From Chaetoceros tenuissimus (Eukaryota > Bacillariophyta > Thalassiosirophyceae > Chaetocerotales > Chaetocerotaceae): a stretch of 64,000 nt of DNA. Made by a program: the position numbers and the translations under genes. Below the pieces are notes generated by a model. The model ran no database searches and was not told where the DNA came from. It saw only the letters and a program-made list of their open reading frames with translations. The stretch covers positions 744,001 through 808,000 of the forward strand of contig BLLK01000051.1 in NCBI GenBank assembly GCA_021927905.1. The letters are read 5' to 3'. Of the stretch, positions 20,828-30,265 are shown one piece after another. Every line of letters starts with the position of its first letter. Position 1 is the stretch's first letter.

Positions 20828-21369
20828 TTTTGTGTTTAGTTACTAAATACTGTAGATGGTATTTGATACTGTAATGTCTCTTGTGATGTGATTTGATGTG
20901 ATGCTGACAAGTGTCTTCTTCTTTGTAATGTGTTTCTATTACACCCTAGCTACAACACAGTTAGGTAATTTACAGCAACAACCTTATGTGTACACTCTTT
21001 GATGGCCAACCGATATTTTCTCCACTTCTATATATCTATGTAAAAGATTTACAAAAGGTTTCACCAAAGAACTATTGTGTCCACCTTCACCTTGACCACT
21101 GATATGTAATACTAGCACTCACATTCACAAGCCTCCTCTTTCCGCCACCACATGTTGAAAATCCTCGAAAAAAATCAAATGTCTCTTCGATTCGAACGGG
21201 TCATAGCTGGAAAACGATCAAAGTTGTCAACCTGAGTAATAAACCGACTAAAATTACTCCATAAGCGACTAAAATTACTCCGTGGTACGTTTATTCATCA
21301 TATATTTTATCATATTTCAGAAAGGAGGAATGGGGAATGTAGGAATGTAGTTCAATACATAATCAGCGG
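20828..21369. other. Intergenic upstream of the cyclase gene
   Basis: About 540 bp of promoter-side sequence; near 21240-21285 a short repeat of CGACTAAAATTACTCC occurs twice. No gene seen. Confidence 0.35.
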
Positions 21370-21377
21370 GAAAACGG
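21370..21377. repeat. 8-bp target site duplication, left copy (GAAAACGG)
   Basis: The same eight bases follow the right end of the element at 23890-23897. Confidence 0.85.
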
Positions 21378-21468
21378 TAGAGTTCGTTCTGGCACCGAAA
21401 AAATCTGGCACCGATTACACCGAAATTTCTAATACCACCTCCTTCACGGATAACTCACCTGTGGTACA
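21378..21468 (+). repeat. Left 91-bp terminal inverted repeat
   Basis: Inverted match to 23799-23889; the identity stops at 21469 (G against C). Confidence 0.9.
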
Positions 21469-21743
21469 GGAACAATCCAAGACAAACCACCGACGCTCTT
21501 CTAACACAGCCAAGTCATACATAAGAGTAAATTTTGGCAGCACACATAAGTCTCTTATTCAATCCATAACAGAATCCAAATACACCTATCGATAACATGA
21601 ATGTAACTAAACAAATATATGCTACCGCCATGATAGATATGTGGAAGGCCATATGATGGTCAATCTATTGAATCATTTGATCTATAGTTCCTATGCGAAC
21701 CTGAACATCCCTCTGTAATTACCGAAGGAGTGATACGAGCAAC

Positions 21744-22435
21744 ATGAGTAACCTGGATGACCTTGACCTTCCATCAATAACAGAATGTTCAACTGCTTCT
21801 ATTGAATCTGGTTTTCTACGGAAGGTGAGTTTCCAGCTATAGTTGATTAATATATGTGTTGTTTTTCTCATTATCTTTTTGGTATCATTACAGGTAAGCG
21901 TATTGATGCGCAAGCGGAAGTTTTGAACAAAGAACATGCAAAATTCCGAGGAAATCTATTTCATGGAATGAAAAACTTTGTATATTCCTACAAGAAAGCT
22001 TATACAGATATGGAGAATGAGCTAGTCGAAAGTACTCGCGGGATAGTATTTTCTAATACTTGCCGTTACAAGAGAACACAGTGTGATGGGCCAATTGAAA
22101 TTTTAGATGAGATGGAAAGGGATGGTCTGTGTATGTCTGTCTTTTTGAAATCTTTCAATGAGGATGGCACTATTGTTAAAAACTCGGTAGCAAGCAAAAG
22201 TAAGAAAACGAAAACTGGATGGGGAATTTTTGGATTGAAATGGTTGATGGAAATGTTCTTTGGTTATATTCCAAGGGTACCAAAATTTACTTTTATTGAG
22301 TATGGTGGATTTCCGTCGACTAATGGTACTCGTAGACAAATCTATTCATATCTACGATGTGAGGAACTCATTGCGTACATGAAAGCAAAATATGATGCAA
22401 AGGCAGAATCTTTGTTGAAGAATGAAAAATTGTAG
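21744..22435 (+). CDS. Unknown protein carried inside the hAT-like element
   Basis: The open frame 21854-22435 gives up to 193 aa. A likelier start is the ATG at 21744 (MSNLDDLDLPSITE...), an 81-bp exon ending at a GTGAGT donor at 21825; joining to CGTATTGATGCG at 21899 through an AAG acceptor keeps the frame, while the CAG acceptor at 21893 does not. The product would be about 206 aa. It has a basic, Lys-rich middle, a Trp-rich segment (KWLMEMFFGYIPRVPKF) and a helical Lys/Glu-rich C-terminus. I do not recognise it; it has no transposase motif. It may be host-derived cargo or an accessory element gene. Confidence 0.5.
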
Positions 22436-22528
22436 AGGATATTGGAAGATGGAATTTCTAGTACAAGGTTGTGTGTTCTTGTTGTTGTAACATACTGTAA
22501 TAACTATGTAAAGAAGTAACTAACATTC

Positions 22529-22536
22529 AAATAACT
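22529..22536. repeat. 8-bp target duplication of nested element (AAATAACT), left
   Basis: Repeated at 23733-23740 immediately beyond the right end. An alternative reading is termini TAGGACC with a 6-bp AATAAC duplication. Confidence 0.75.
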
Positions 22537-22885
22537 AGGACCCCTGTCCCACCATATGGTTTTGCCGTAAGCCAGCTGCAACCGACGAGAGCCGACAGAA
22601 CTGGATGGGGGCATCCAGCCAACCGACGGTCAGGAGTCTCCGGGAAAGTGTACACTTCTAGAACTTTTCGGAAAAGTTTTGTAAGTTTTTACCACTTTCA
22701 TGTATACAGTACAATTTTTCATGAGATTAATATTGGAGTAGACTGTTGTTGTGTAAATAAAGTGCTACTTTTGTAAGAAACATAATCAACAACATGCTTT
22801 ATTTTTAAAATGTTTGAAGTAGCATGAACATTAAACAAGGCACATTGTCTGCTACAATGTTCGTTATGTAGAATTTTCAGGAATT

Positions 22886-23006
22886 TCCAAAATGTTCCAA
22901 AATTGCCAAAATGGTCCAAAATTGCCAAAATGTTCCAAAATTGCCAAAATGTTCCAAAATTGCCAAAATGTTCCAAAATTGCCAAAATGTTCCAAAATTG
23001 CCAAAG
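22886..23006. repeat. Tandem array 1 of a 19-bp unit
   Basis: About six copies of CCAAAATTGCCAAAATGTT with a few base changes. Because the unit has no stop in any forward frame and 19 is not a multiple of three, it creates overlapping spurious ORFs. Confidence 0.9.
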
Positions 23007-23148
23007 GAACACTTTGTTGTTCTAATATTGAATTGCAGATTTCGCGGAAATTATGTTGTATTTATTACGTATTTACTACGGAGGGGGGCAATATTTTACG
23101 CCAAATCTGCAAATCCAAAGAACAACAAATTGTTCTTACAAAAAAATA

Positions 23149-23244
23149 TCCAAAATTGCCAAAATGTTCCAAAATTGCCAAAATGTTCCAAAATTGCCAA
23201 AATGTTCCAAAATTGCCAAAATTTCCAAAAGTGCCAAAATTTGC
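23149..23244. repeat. Tandem array 2 of the same 19-bp unit
   Basis: About five copies, same orientation as array 1, the last ones degenerate. The spacer between the arrays contains an imperfect palindrome (TTGCAGATTT near 23033, AAATCTGCAA near 23104). Confidence 0.9.
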
Positions 23245-23798
23245 ATGTAGCTTTCCCCGTTCCCCTACAGATGATACTTTCAACTAGACGATTTATCGCG
23301 GGCAACAATGCCTGTTGCCTATACTTTGGACATTCAAAGTTGCAGATAACCAGATCTCTTTACTTTTAGATTCCGAGTTTATTTTATGTATTGACATTCT
23401 TGTTTTCTAATTTCTTTTTTCCAGATTTTTGACATTCTTGGAAAAAACTTACAAAACTTTTCCAAAAAGTTCAAGAAGTATACACTTTCCCGGAGACTCC
23501 AGGCTTCACGGATGATGCCCCCATCCACTCTTCGTTGAGGCCCACTGGCCACACGGTAAGGTATGGTTTTGTTACTGTTTTGTTACTAACAGAGTATGCC
23601 TAGCTACAAGAAAATTTCTTGAGCTAGGGGGCATCCAGCGTGACGTCAGCACTTAACAAATCGACCGACGAGAGCCTACACAACTGGATGCCACCATCGA
23701 CCCTTCGTTGCGTAACCTGGGACAGGGGTCCTAAATAACTTGAAATCTATTGGCACATTGTAATCCCATGAAAAACAGTGAACAGTGATGTAGTCCCG

Positions 23799-23889
23799 TG
23801 TACCACAGGTGAGTTATCCGTGAAGGAGGTGGTATTAGAAATTTCGGTGTAATCGGTGCCAGATTTTTTCGGTGCCAGAACGAACTCTA
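23799..23889 (-). repeat. Right 91-bp terminal inverted repeat
   Basis: Reverse complement of 21378-21468; followed by GAAAACGG at 23890-23897. Confidence 0.9.
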
Positions 23890-24091
23890 GAAAACGGAGC
23901 ATTTCATACCCACTCTGTCGCGTAGAGGACGAAAGCCGTATTTTATAATTCCATTTGATTTTTATTTGATTTTTCTTTATTCATCAATACAATTAAAGCT
24001 GAATGTCATGGTAAACTATCTTCGGAATATCATTGAGAAACATGTCCTAATTTAATCCAAAGGTAAACAATCTGAAATGATTAGAGTATTT

Positions 24092-25845
24092 CTACTGACG
24101 CAAAAGCCATAGTTGACTAAATCCCCAATCCGCTAGAATCACCAATAATCCTGCCGTAACTACAGATTGTGTGATTACATTTGGAACAATTCTTGGAGTG
24201 ACACTTGCTCTAGAGCGAGCAGAAATTTCTGCAGTGCTGAGAATAATGAACATGAAGGACAGAGCTTTCAACACATGAAATACTGGAGGATATGTAATGA
24301 TTTCAATCAATGAATCGTAGTAGGATTCGCTAAACAATGTTTGCATCTTTTCAGCAAATGAAAGTTCGACTTCAGTAACTGCAAACATTTTCAATCTCAT
24401 GTCAGGAAATAGAGTGGTTCTCACTTTTTCCCAATATTCATCTGCTGATGAAACTCCATAAAATTCAACCATCAATCCCCCAGAGTATAATGCCAAAGCT
24501 GTTCCTGTCATGGTTAACAGTGGTCCTGCTATGGCAGCCGCGCAAGCAGCAGGATACAATGACCATGCAAATGGTGAGATTCCAAGAGTCAACAAAAGTT
24601 TTGTTTGTGAAGTTGCACGCATCGTTGCAACTTTGCCTGCATAAGAACCACCAATTCGACCGCACAATAACAATGCTGTCAAGAGTGGTCCGATTTCCAG
24701 CACAAAGAGTTTCGCCATTCCAATAGCATACAGTCCAGCTTTTGCTGGTGGTACAGTTCTATTCAGCATGGAACTAACTTTCAACCTAACGCCTAAAAGA
24801 TGTAAAGAAGTCGCTTCTTCACCTGTCAGCATTTTAATCATTGGTCGAATTTCTTTATCTACAATCTCAAGTACTGGATTCATGACATCAATCTTTTGCA
24901 AAGTGTCACAGGTCAACATGGCAATTGCCAGCCCACAAGCAATAAACGCCAAAACAATCAATGGTAAAGACCAAAAGAAATAATCCAACAATTTCGTCTG
25001 AAACCGGTCAAGAAAGCGTGTACCAAAGTACATATGTGACAATGAACCATGATGATCTTCATGTTTGGAGGTCTGCTTTGGATCCTCCAACTTCACAATG
25101 ATATTTCCCTCGCAAGATGCATCCAATACTTTTTCAGCCAATTCATATTCATGACTAATCATGATGAATGCTGTATTTTGTGTCTTTCTCAAATGTACAA
25201 GTTCTTTCGCAATGGAAACAGCTACATCGTGATCTAAACCAGTAAATGGTTCATCAAGAAAGATGACATGCTTCTTTTGTGCCAGTTGTAGAGCCAGTGA
25301 TGCACGACGCCCCATACCTCCGGATAATTCTGTTGGACGTTTATGAGCGTCTTGATGATACGATAGTCCAACTAATTCTAGCAATTGTTTAATTTTCAAG
25401 TCACGTTCTTGCTTTGCAGATTTAGATGTGGGTGGTCCATTGACTGCATCTATAGCTGCAGCTAAATTACCAGCTACAGTCAGTTCATCAATCAATGTAG
25501 TTTGTTGAAAAAGGACACCGCATCTTTCAGAAGTTGGAATAGAAGGATCCCATTCCTCGGAAGTAATTTGTATATCGAGTTTATCGAGAGTAGATTGAGA
25601 TATCGCATTTGGAAGACAGAGATAACTTGCCAGAGTAGTTTTACCGCGTCCAGATGAACCTAGAGAACAAGCAAGTGTGAGAATATAACATGGTCCATGT
25701 TGAAATAGGTTCATGTTTCAAAAATCTTACCTTGTAGCCAAACACATCCCGAAGGAGGCAATTTGAACTCGACCTTGTTTCCAAATGGACAGTTTTTTCC
25801 TTTTGGCTCAGCTGCAAAGCTAACGAGAGGTTGGGATGATTTCAT
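24092..25845 (-). CDS. ABC ATPase fused to MlaE/TGD1-type permease
   Basis: Two exons, 25845-25731 and 25659-24092, with a 71-bp GT-AG intron; 560 aa. The intron splits the Walker A codon run, which becomes GSSGRGKTT (39-47). The ABC signature LSGGM lies at 150-154 and Walker B LDEP at 173-176. From about residue 230 the chain turns into a membrane domain with the MlaE hallmark EIGPLLTALLLCGRIGGSYA (about 360-379), the equivalent of the PvlTglvlAGRvGaaiAAE motif of MlaE/TGD1. Bacterial Mla and plant TGD systems move phospholipids between membranes with ATPase and permease on separate chains; here both are on one. No organelle leader is obvious. Confidence 0.85.
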
Positions 25846-25992
25846 ATTTACTTTTACTCTTGTGAATAGATATGTTTATTTCTGGTTCTTGGTACAAGCT
25901 CAAGCGAGACTAAGGTCTCCTTTTGTGTGAACAAAAGAGAAAATCTTTTCACTTCTTCTCAAAACCCCAATGCGCTTCAAGTTTGAAATAGC

Positions 25993-25999
25993 TAGATAT
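25993..25999. repeat. Crypton-like integration site copy 1 (TAGATAT)
   Basis: Seven bases at the left host-element junction, identical to 30250-30256 and 34507-34513. Bases beyond them differ, so the shared core is seven bases. Confidence 0.85.
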
Positions 26000-26008
26000 A
26001 CGAAATTC

Positions 26009-26193
26009 GGGTGTAAACCTAGCGTTTTCCAACGGTAGGTTATTGAGACTGGGTGTAAATCAACACCCATTTCGAAAATACTTGAAAATTCAGATCCCTC
26101 AAACTGCCTTCCTTCACGTGGAAATCACCGTACAAAATAGTTTCTCAAAATAATACATGATTTTCCAAGAAGATTAGGTGTAGATCTACACCC
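26009..26193. promoter_or_regulatory. GGGTGTA/TACACCC palindrome cluster, left end of copy 1
   Basis: GGGTGTAAACC at 26009-26019, an imperfect palindrome GGGTGTAAATCAACACCC at 26051-26068, and a perfect 16-bp palindrome GGTGTAGATCTACACC at 26177-26192. The shared core recurs at the right end. Candidate recombinase binding sites; they also sit in the promoter of the recombinase gene and could autoregulate it. Confidence 0.6.
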
Positions 26194-26196
26194 ACA

Positions 26197-26229
26197 CTAT
26201 TGACACAGGCTATTGACACCAATTGACGC
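26197..26229. repeat. Short direct repeats CTATTGACAC (x2) plus a variant, copy 1
   Basis: CTATTGACAC at 26197-26206 and 26210-26219, followed by AATTGACGC at 26221-26229. Same motifs at +4,257 in copy 2. Confidence 0.5.
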
Positions 26230-26349
26230 AAAGTTTTATGTGCAAGCAGTAGTGCACCTACAAGCCTTCTTCTCTCGAGAAGCCTTCATCCTTCTATTCT
26301 TTTCAATTACAAGTACCATCCTTATTTAATTACATCAATCAATCTAACT

Positions 26350-29300
26350 ATGAAGCATGGAATCAAGGATCCAACAGTTAATCTTCGCCTTCCAGTAGAG
26401 CAAGTAGCATCAAATTTTGTTGCGCCAAGCTCCAAATCCACGTATAATGGAAGGCAAGTGCTCTTCATTATGTGGTTATTTGACACAGATCAAAGCAAGC
26501 TCAATATAGATAGCGACACATTAAATCTATGGGCTGAAAGTGACCACAACGATAATATTGAATTCCAGACACAATTAACTGCATACAACGTGAGGATGGA
26601 AAAATGGAATAAGCAACAACAGAGCATCCCTGTAAAAGGACGTAAGCTCAAAACTGAGCCTTCCCATCCAACCAAAACTAGAAGCAGACTTAGAAAAGTT
26701 GTGAAGGAGGAGCTAAATAAAATGCAAAGAGGATCTGAAGACTCTGACTACAGATGCCCAGTGAAACTAGTTGGCGATGGAGCAATCAATTATAGAACCA
26801 TTGAAAATTACATGTCACAGAAATTTAACCCAACGTATGTCTCAAAAAGCAGTGCAGTGCAGTATTTGAGAGAGAACTCTCTTTCAACAGAAATTCCCGC
26901 AGAATACATAAATGAGGGTGGGCAAGTTAGAGTTCAAATCCAGCAATCGCCAGAGGCCTATAATGGCATCAGAAGTGCAATTGTACACATGTATAATCAA
27001 TGCCGTGTTGAAATGCCTGCGGATATGAAAAAAGATTTGTCAATCTTCATTGCTGGAATAGATAGAACTGGAGCGAACCAGGCACAAAAACTTGGTTTAA
27101 AGATTGGGCATGGGAAAAAACCAATGTCATTCGAAGCATACGAAATGATAGCAAAGCATCTCTTTCAGTCTGGCGACCCACAGGATGTGTTTGCACATTT
27201 GTTTCTAGTTCTTGACTGGTCACTAATGAAACGGGCAGAGAACTGCGTGAATGCTAAGATCAATCATATTTATTGGAACAACGATTGCTTAGTATTTGAG
27301 TTTGCTAAAGAAAAGGGGAAACAAAAAGGGGATTGCTTTGGTCCTTGGCACGTATATGCAAATCCACAGAAGCCACACATCTGTCCAGTACTCGCATTCG
27401 CAAAATATATTGCATCTTTTCCGGAAGTCTTGGAAGAAGGGCACTCCCTATTCGAAGGTAGTGGCCAATACAGGAGATACAATGATAGGTTTTTACATGT
27501 GCTAGCGGAGCTGGAAGCACAGCTTTCCAACATTGGATTTGAAAAAGGTGATCTTGGTACTCACTCTTGTCGAAAAGGAGTGGGAACCATGATTGCAGCT
27601 GGGTGCACAGTGTCACCACCAATTGTGGCTCTCTGTGTTCGTGCTGGATGGGCTCTTGGTGGTGTGAAAGATAAGTATTTGTTTCGGGAAAATGCTGGAG
27701 ACCAATATGTTGGGAGATGTGCTAGTGGACTGAATCAATTAGATAAATCTTTTGCGATATCGCCACCCTATTTTGATTTTTCCAAATTGTCATACGAAGA
27801 TGCTGAGAAAAGAAAGAAGGAAATTGATATTTTTTTGAACGAACGTCTCCCTGTATCATGTGTACATGCTAAAACTAAGCATGTTTTGAAAATGCTCTTT
27901 GCTACACTAATGTATCATTATGATACGTTGACAACAATGCTACACCAAAGAAATCCAGTGAGAGCTTCAGCGTTCTTCCAGAATGTACCAATCGAAATCC
28001 GCGAATTAGCAGCAACCGCGTATCCATGGGATAGGACAAGCGACACACCTGTTCTAACAGGGATTCCTCCTCATGTTTTGGCTATGGCCGAAATGGAAAA
28101 GTTGAAATTAGAAGTGCAATCACTTAAGGAAACATTGCTATCTGGAATAAGAGAAGAACTTGATTGTCGTGGATTCTACAGTAATGAAATAAACCAACAT
28201 CGCATTGAAGAATTGTTTGAAAATCAAGCCGATGCAATTTCCAGATCTATTTTGGAAAGAATTAATGTCTCAGAGGATTATATCAAACAATCAGCAGCAG
28301 AAAATAAAGCGGAGAAAGATGCACTTGCTACTTTTATTGATGAAACGATAGAAGCTACCGACAATGATTCTAATACATTTCATATGGAAACAAATGAGCT
28401 TGAGAGTCAACACATGCTGAAGAAGAGAAAATTCACAATCGGTTTCCATCATGGACAACTGAATCCATTACCTCCAAACTACGAGTTTCCAAGTATGTCT
28501 TGTGCTTCATTGGTTAGGAATTGGTTCATAGGAGATTCCGAAAGGAATGTTCCTCCTTTCGGGACTTTAGACTCGCACATGGTTAAGCATATTGGAATCT
28601 ATTCTAAGAAAAATCCAGAACAGCGGCTAAAAAGACCATCAGGTGCAGCTGATTTATCTATGATGAAATCATTCATGACTGTCGTGGAACGGATTGCAAA
28701 GGAAAATAAAATATGGAAGAAAAAGAACGAAAGATGGAATCTAGATTCTGTGAACAAGCTATGGCTCAAAGTGGGTCCTATCATCTTCACAAAATTTGGT
28801 ATTGATAAAAGCAATCGTCCTACGCAAGATTCTTGGAAAACAGCATACAATAAAATGTCAAAAGCCGATGCATTCAAGAATATACGTAACAAGAAACGGA
28901 AGAAAGAACAGACCAGCACAATGGTAAGTTCTTTCGTGTCCATGCCCAAGCAACCAATCACATCAACACTTACTGCGGCTACTGTTACACAAGAAGAAGA
29001 TATTATAGAAGCATTACCACAGCCTCTTCAATTGTATGTCCTCTCAGAGAATGATCGGAAACGTATTCGTGATGCATTATATAGTCCGGGTGAAGATTTA
29101 AAAGTGATAGCAGAAATCAATGGGAATAAAGTTACCAAACGATCAATCCGTACACTTCATGCTGGACAATGGCTGAACGATGAAATTATTTTATTCTTCA
29201 TGTTCCTAATTCTACAGAGGGACTACTGTTTCCATTTGAGAGATTCGACAAGGAAAAGAATTCATTTCTTTCACACCCATTTTTTCACGAAACTTTTCAA

Positions 29301-29811
29301 TACACCTGATACCCCATCCAAGGAAATCTCAACAACGGAATACAATTATGAAAATGTAAAGAGATGGTCTCGCGGCGCTCCGCAGCAGGATATATTCAGT
29401 TTGGATAAACTATTTCTCCCAGTCAATGTGAATGAATCGCACTGGACATTGATTGTTGTATTTATGCAGCAGAAAGTTATCAAGTATTACGACTCATTGT
29501 CTGGTGATGGCAGACTCTATTGTGAAGCGACGTTAAGGTACTTGAAAGATGAGTATATGACCACGAAAGGAAGGACCCTCGATGCAGAGGAATGGGAAAT
29601 TGTTGGGTTTACCAATGATGTTCCGATACAACCCAATGGTTATGATTGTGGAGTTTTTGTTTGTTTCTTTGCAGATCTAATATCACTTGACCGTCCTCTC
29701 AATAGTATTAGAAAGGATGAAATTGTCTCAAGAGGAAGGGACCGGATAGCTCTATCAATATTGAATGAAGTTCCAGCAACCTTTGATACAGCCACCTTTG
29801 ATAATTTATAA
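26350..29811 (+). CDS. Tyrosine recombinase fused to Ulp1-type cysteine peptidase (copy 1)
   Basis: 1,153 aa, one exon. Residues ~195-465 are a tyrosine recombinase: Arg295 in LMKRAENC, His405-x-x-Arg408 in THSCRKG, Trp434 in RAGW, and the nucleophile Tyr453 in GDQYVGR (Tyr443 is the alternative). The middle has a leucine-rich helical region (about 570-665) and a basic helix-rich domain at about 715-850, possibly DNA binding and loosely like the GCR1_C domain of fungal Cryptons. The C-terminal ~230 residues are a C48 (Ulp1/SENP) peptidase: WLNDE at 941, His1031-Trp1032, Asp1048, Gln1094 and Cys1100 in PNGYDCG. All key residues of both enzymes are present. The peptidase's role in transposition is unknown. 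Confidence 0.88.
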   Translation: MKHGIKDPTVNLRLPVEQVASNFVAPSSKSTYNGRQVLFIMWLFDTDQSKLNIDSDTLNLWAESDHNDNIEFQTQLTAYNVRMEKWNKQQQSIPVKGRKLKTEPSHPTKTRSRLRKVVKEELNKMQRGSEDSDYRCPVKLVGDGAINYRTIENYMSQKFNPTYVSKSSAVQYLRENSLSTEIPAEYINEGGQVRVQIQQSPEAYNGIRSAIVHMYNQCRVEMPADMKKDLSIFIAGIDRTGANQAQKLGLKIGHGKKPMSFEAYEMIAKHLFQSGDPQDVFAHLFLVLDWSLMKRAENCVNAKINHIYWNNDCLVFEFAKEKGKQKGDCFGPWHVYANPQKPHICPVLAFAKYIASFPEVLEEGHSLFEGSGQYRRYNDRFLHVLAELEAQLSNIGFEKGDLGTHSCRKGVGTMIAAGCTVSPPIVALCVRAGWALGGVKDKYLFRENAGDQYVGRCASGLNQLDKSFAISPPYFDFSKLSYEDAEKRKKEIDIFLNERLPVSCVHAKTKHVLKMLFATLMYHYDTLTTMLHQRNPVRASAFFQNVPIEIRELAATAYPWDRTSDTPVLTGIPPHVLAMAEMEKLKLEVQSLKETLLSGIREELDCRGFYSNEINQHRIEELFENQADAISRSILERINVSEDYIKQSAAENKAEKDALATFIDETIEATDNDSNTFHMETNELESQHMLKKRKFTIGFHHGQLNPLPPNYEFPSMSCASLVRNWFIGDSERNVPPFGTLDSHMVKHIGIYSKKNPEQRLKRPSGAADLSMMKSFMTVVERIAKENKIWKKKNERWNLDSVNKLWLKVGPIIFTKFGIDKSNRPTQDSWKTAYNKMSKADAFKNIRNKKRKKEQTSTMVSSFVSMPKQPITSTLTAATVTQEEDIIEALPQPLQLYVLSENDRKRIRDALYSPGEDLKVIAEINGNKVTKRSIRTLHAGQWLNDEIILFFMFLILQRDYCFHLRDSTRKRIHFFHTHFFTKLFNTPDTPSKEISTTEYNYENVKRWSRGAPQQDIFSLDKLFLPVNVNESHWTLIVVFMQQKVIKYYDSLSGDGRLYCEATLRYLKDEYMTTKGRTLDAEEWEIVGFTNDVPIQPNGYDCGVFVCFFADLISLDRPLNSIRKDEIVSRGRDRIALSILNEVPATFDTATFDNL

Positions 29812-30249
29812 AACTTGAATTAGATAATGAGAAATTTTATGTGTATATGCAAATGTATTATATGTGAAATGACTCACCATCGAAGATAGGGAATTTATTT
29901 GGAATTTTCATATGATGTGAGCATCCAGGCATCCACCCGTGGTCAGCTCACCATGAAGTGCACACAATTTAGGGTTTCCACATGGTCAGTCATTAACTCC
30001 TAAGTGTATAAAACAGCTACTTAGCAAAAAGAACTGTTGTTGAATGTGTATTGATGAATTTTTTAATTATCTAGCTGTGGTGTTTTGTTTCTAGTTGTTT
30101 GGAGTTATTCCTCTTCTTCGCGGAGAAGGAAGTTGCGTCGTATTTTCATCCTTCCAAATGTTGGAGTCCTACTGAGTGCGTAGGATTATAAGTCATTTAG
30201 CCGTGTCAATGGGACGGGTGTAATATTACACCCGTTCTTCTTCCATATG
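29812..30249. other. 3' region of copy 1
   Basis: About 440 bp, non-coding. It includes a small hairpin (TCCTAC/GTAGGA arms, 30167-30185) and the perfect palindrome at 30214-30235, 14 bp from the integration core. Confidence 0.6.
30214..30235. promoter_or_regulatory. Perfect 22-bp palindrome, right end of copy 1
   Basis: Half-site ACGGGTGTAAT followed by its reverse complement ATTACACCCGT. Shares GGGTGTA with the left-end boxes. Likely recombinase binding site. Confidence 0.65.
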
Positions 30250-30256
30250 TAGATAT
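30250..30256. repeat. Crypton-like integration site copy 2 (TAGATAT), internal junction
   Basis: Right end of copy 1 meets left end of copy 2 here; this junction is what a circular form or a head-to-tail array would contain. Confidence 0.85.
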
Positions 30257-30265
30257 ACGAAATTC

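Larger units (their letters stand above)
22537..23732. mobile_element. Nested 1.2-kb inverted-repeat element (non-coding transposon)
   Basis: 1,196 bp bounded by the 15-bp inverted repeat AGGACCCCTGTCCCA (22537-22551 and 23718-23732) and by an 8-bp duplication. Further inside, a longer imperfect inverted repeat pairs about 22620-22690 with 23440-23515 (shared GGAGTCTCCGGGAAAGTGTA-type sequence). GGGGGCATCCAGC and CCGACGAGAGCC blocks also recur in direct orientation near both ends. The centre contains two arrays of a 19-bp repeat. No protein-coding gene is credible. It lies inside the larger hAT-like element, so it is the younger insertion. Confidence 0.8.
21378..23889. mobile_element. hAT-like DNA transposon with 91-bp TIRs, non-autonomous, carrying a gene
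   Basis: 2,512 bp. Bases 21378-21468 and 23799-23889 are a perfect 91-bp inverted repeat by my reading, starting TAGAGTTCGTTCTGGC. The flanks are an 8-bp direct duplication (GAAAACGG). An 8-bp duplication with termini fitting the YARNG pattern is typical of the hAT superfamily; this is a class assignment by structure only. No hAT transposase is present. The only gene-like content is an unknown ~190-210 aa ORF (21744/21854-22435). A second element, 22537-23732, has inserted into it. Removing that leaves about 1.3 kb. The identical TIRs suggest recent activity. Confidence 0.85.
26000..30256 (+). mobile_element. Crypton-like tyrosine-recombinase transposon, copy 1
   Basis: 4,257-bp unit that begins ACGAAATTCGGGTGTA and ends with TAGATAT. 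It has no terminal inverted repeats and no target duplication other than the 7-bp core, as expected of Cryptons, which move by site-specific recombination of a circular form. It carries one intact 1,153-aa gene, a ~350-bp 5' leader with palindromes and a ~445-bp 3' region. It is directly followed by an apparently identical second unit: every stretch I compared agrees at a constant offset of 4,257 bp. Confidence 0.85.

Noticed and set aside
22886-23244. Possible CRISPR-like array
   Set aside because: Units are directly adjacent with no spacers, and the setting is a eukaryotic transposon.
22892-23369. Overlapping 131- and 152-aa forward ORFs (and matching reverse ORFs)
   Set aside because: They are produced by the 19-bp tandem repeat, which has no stop in any frame; all three frames show the same periodic peptide.
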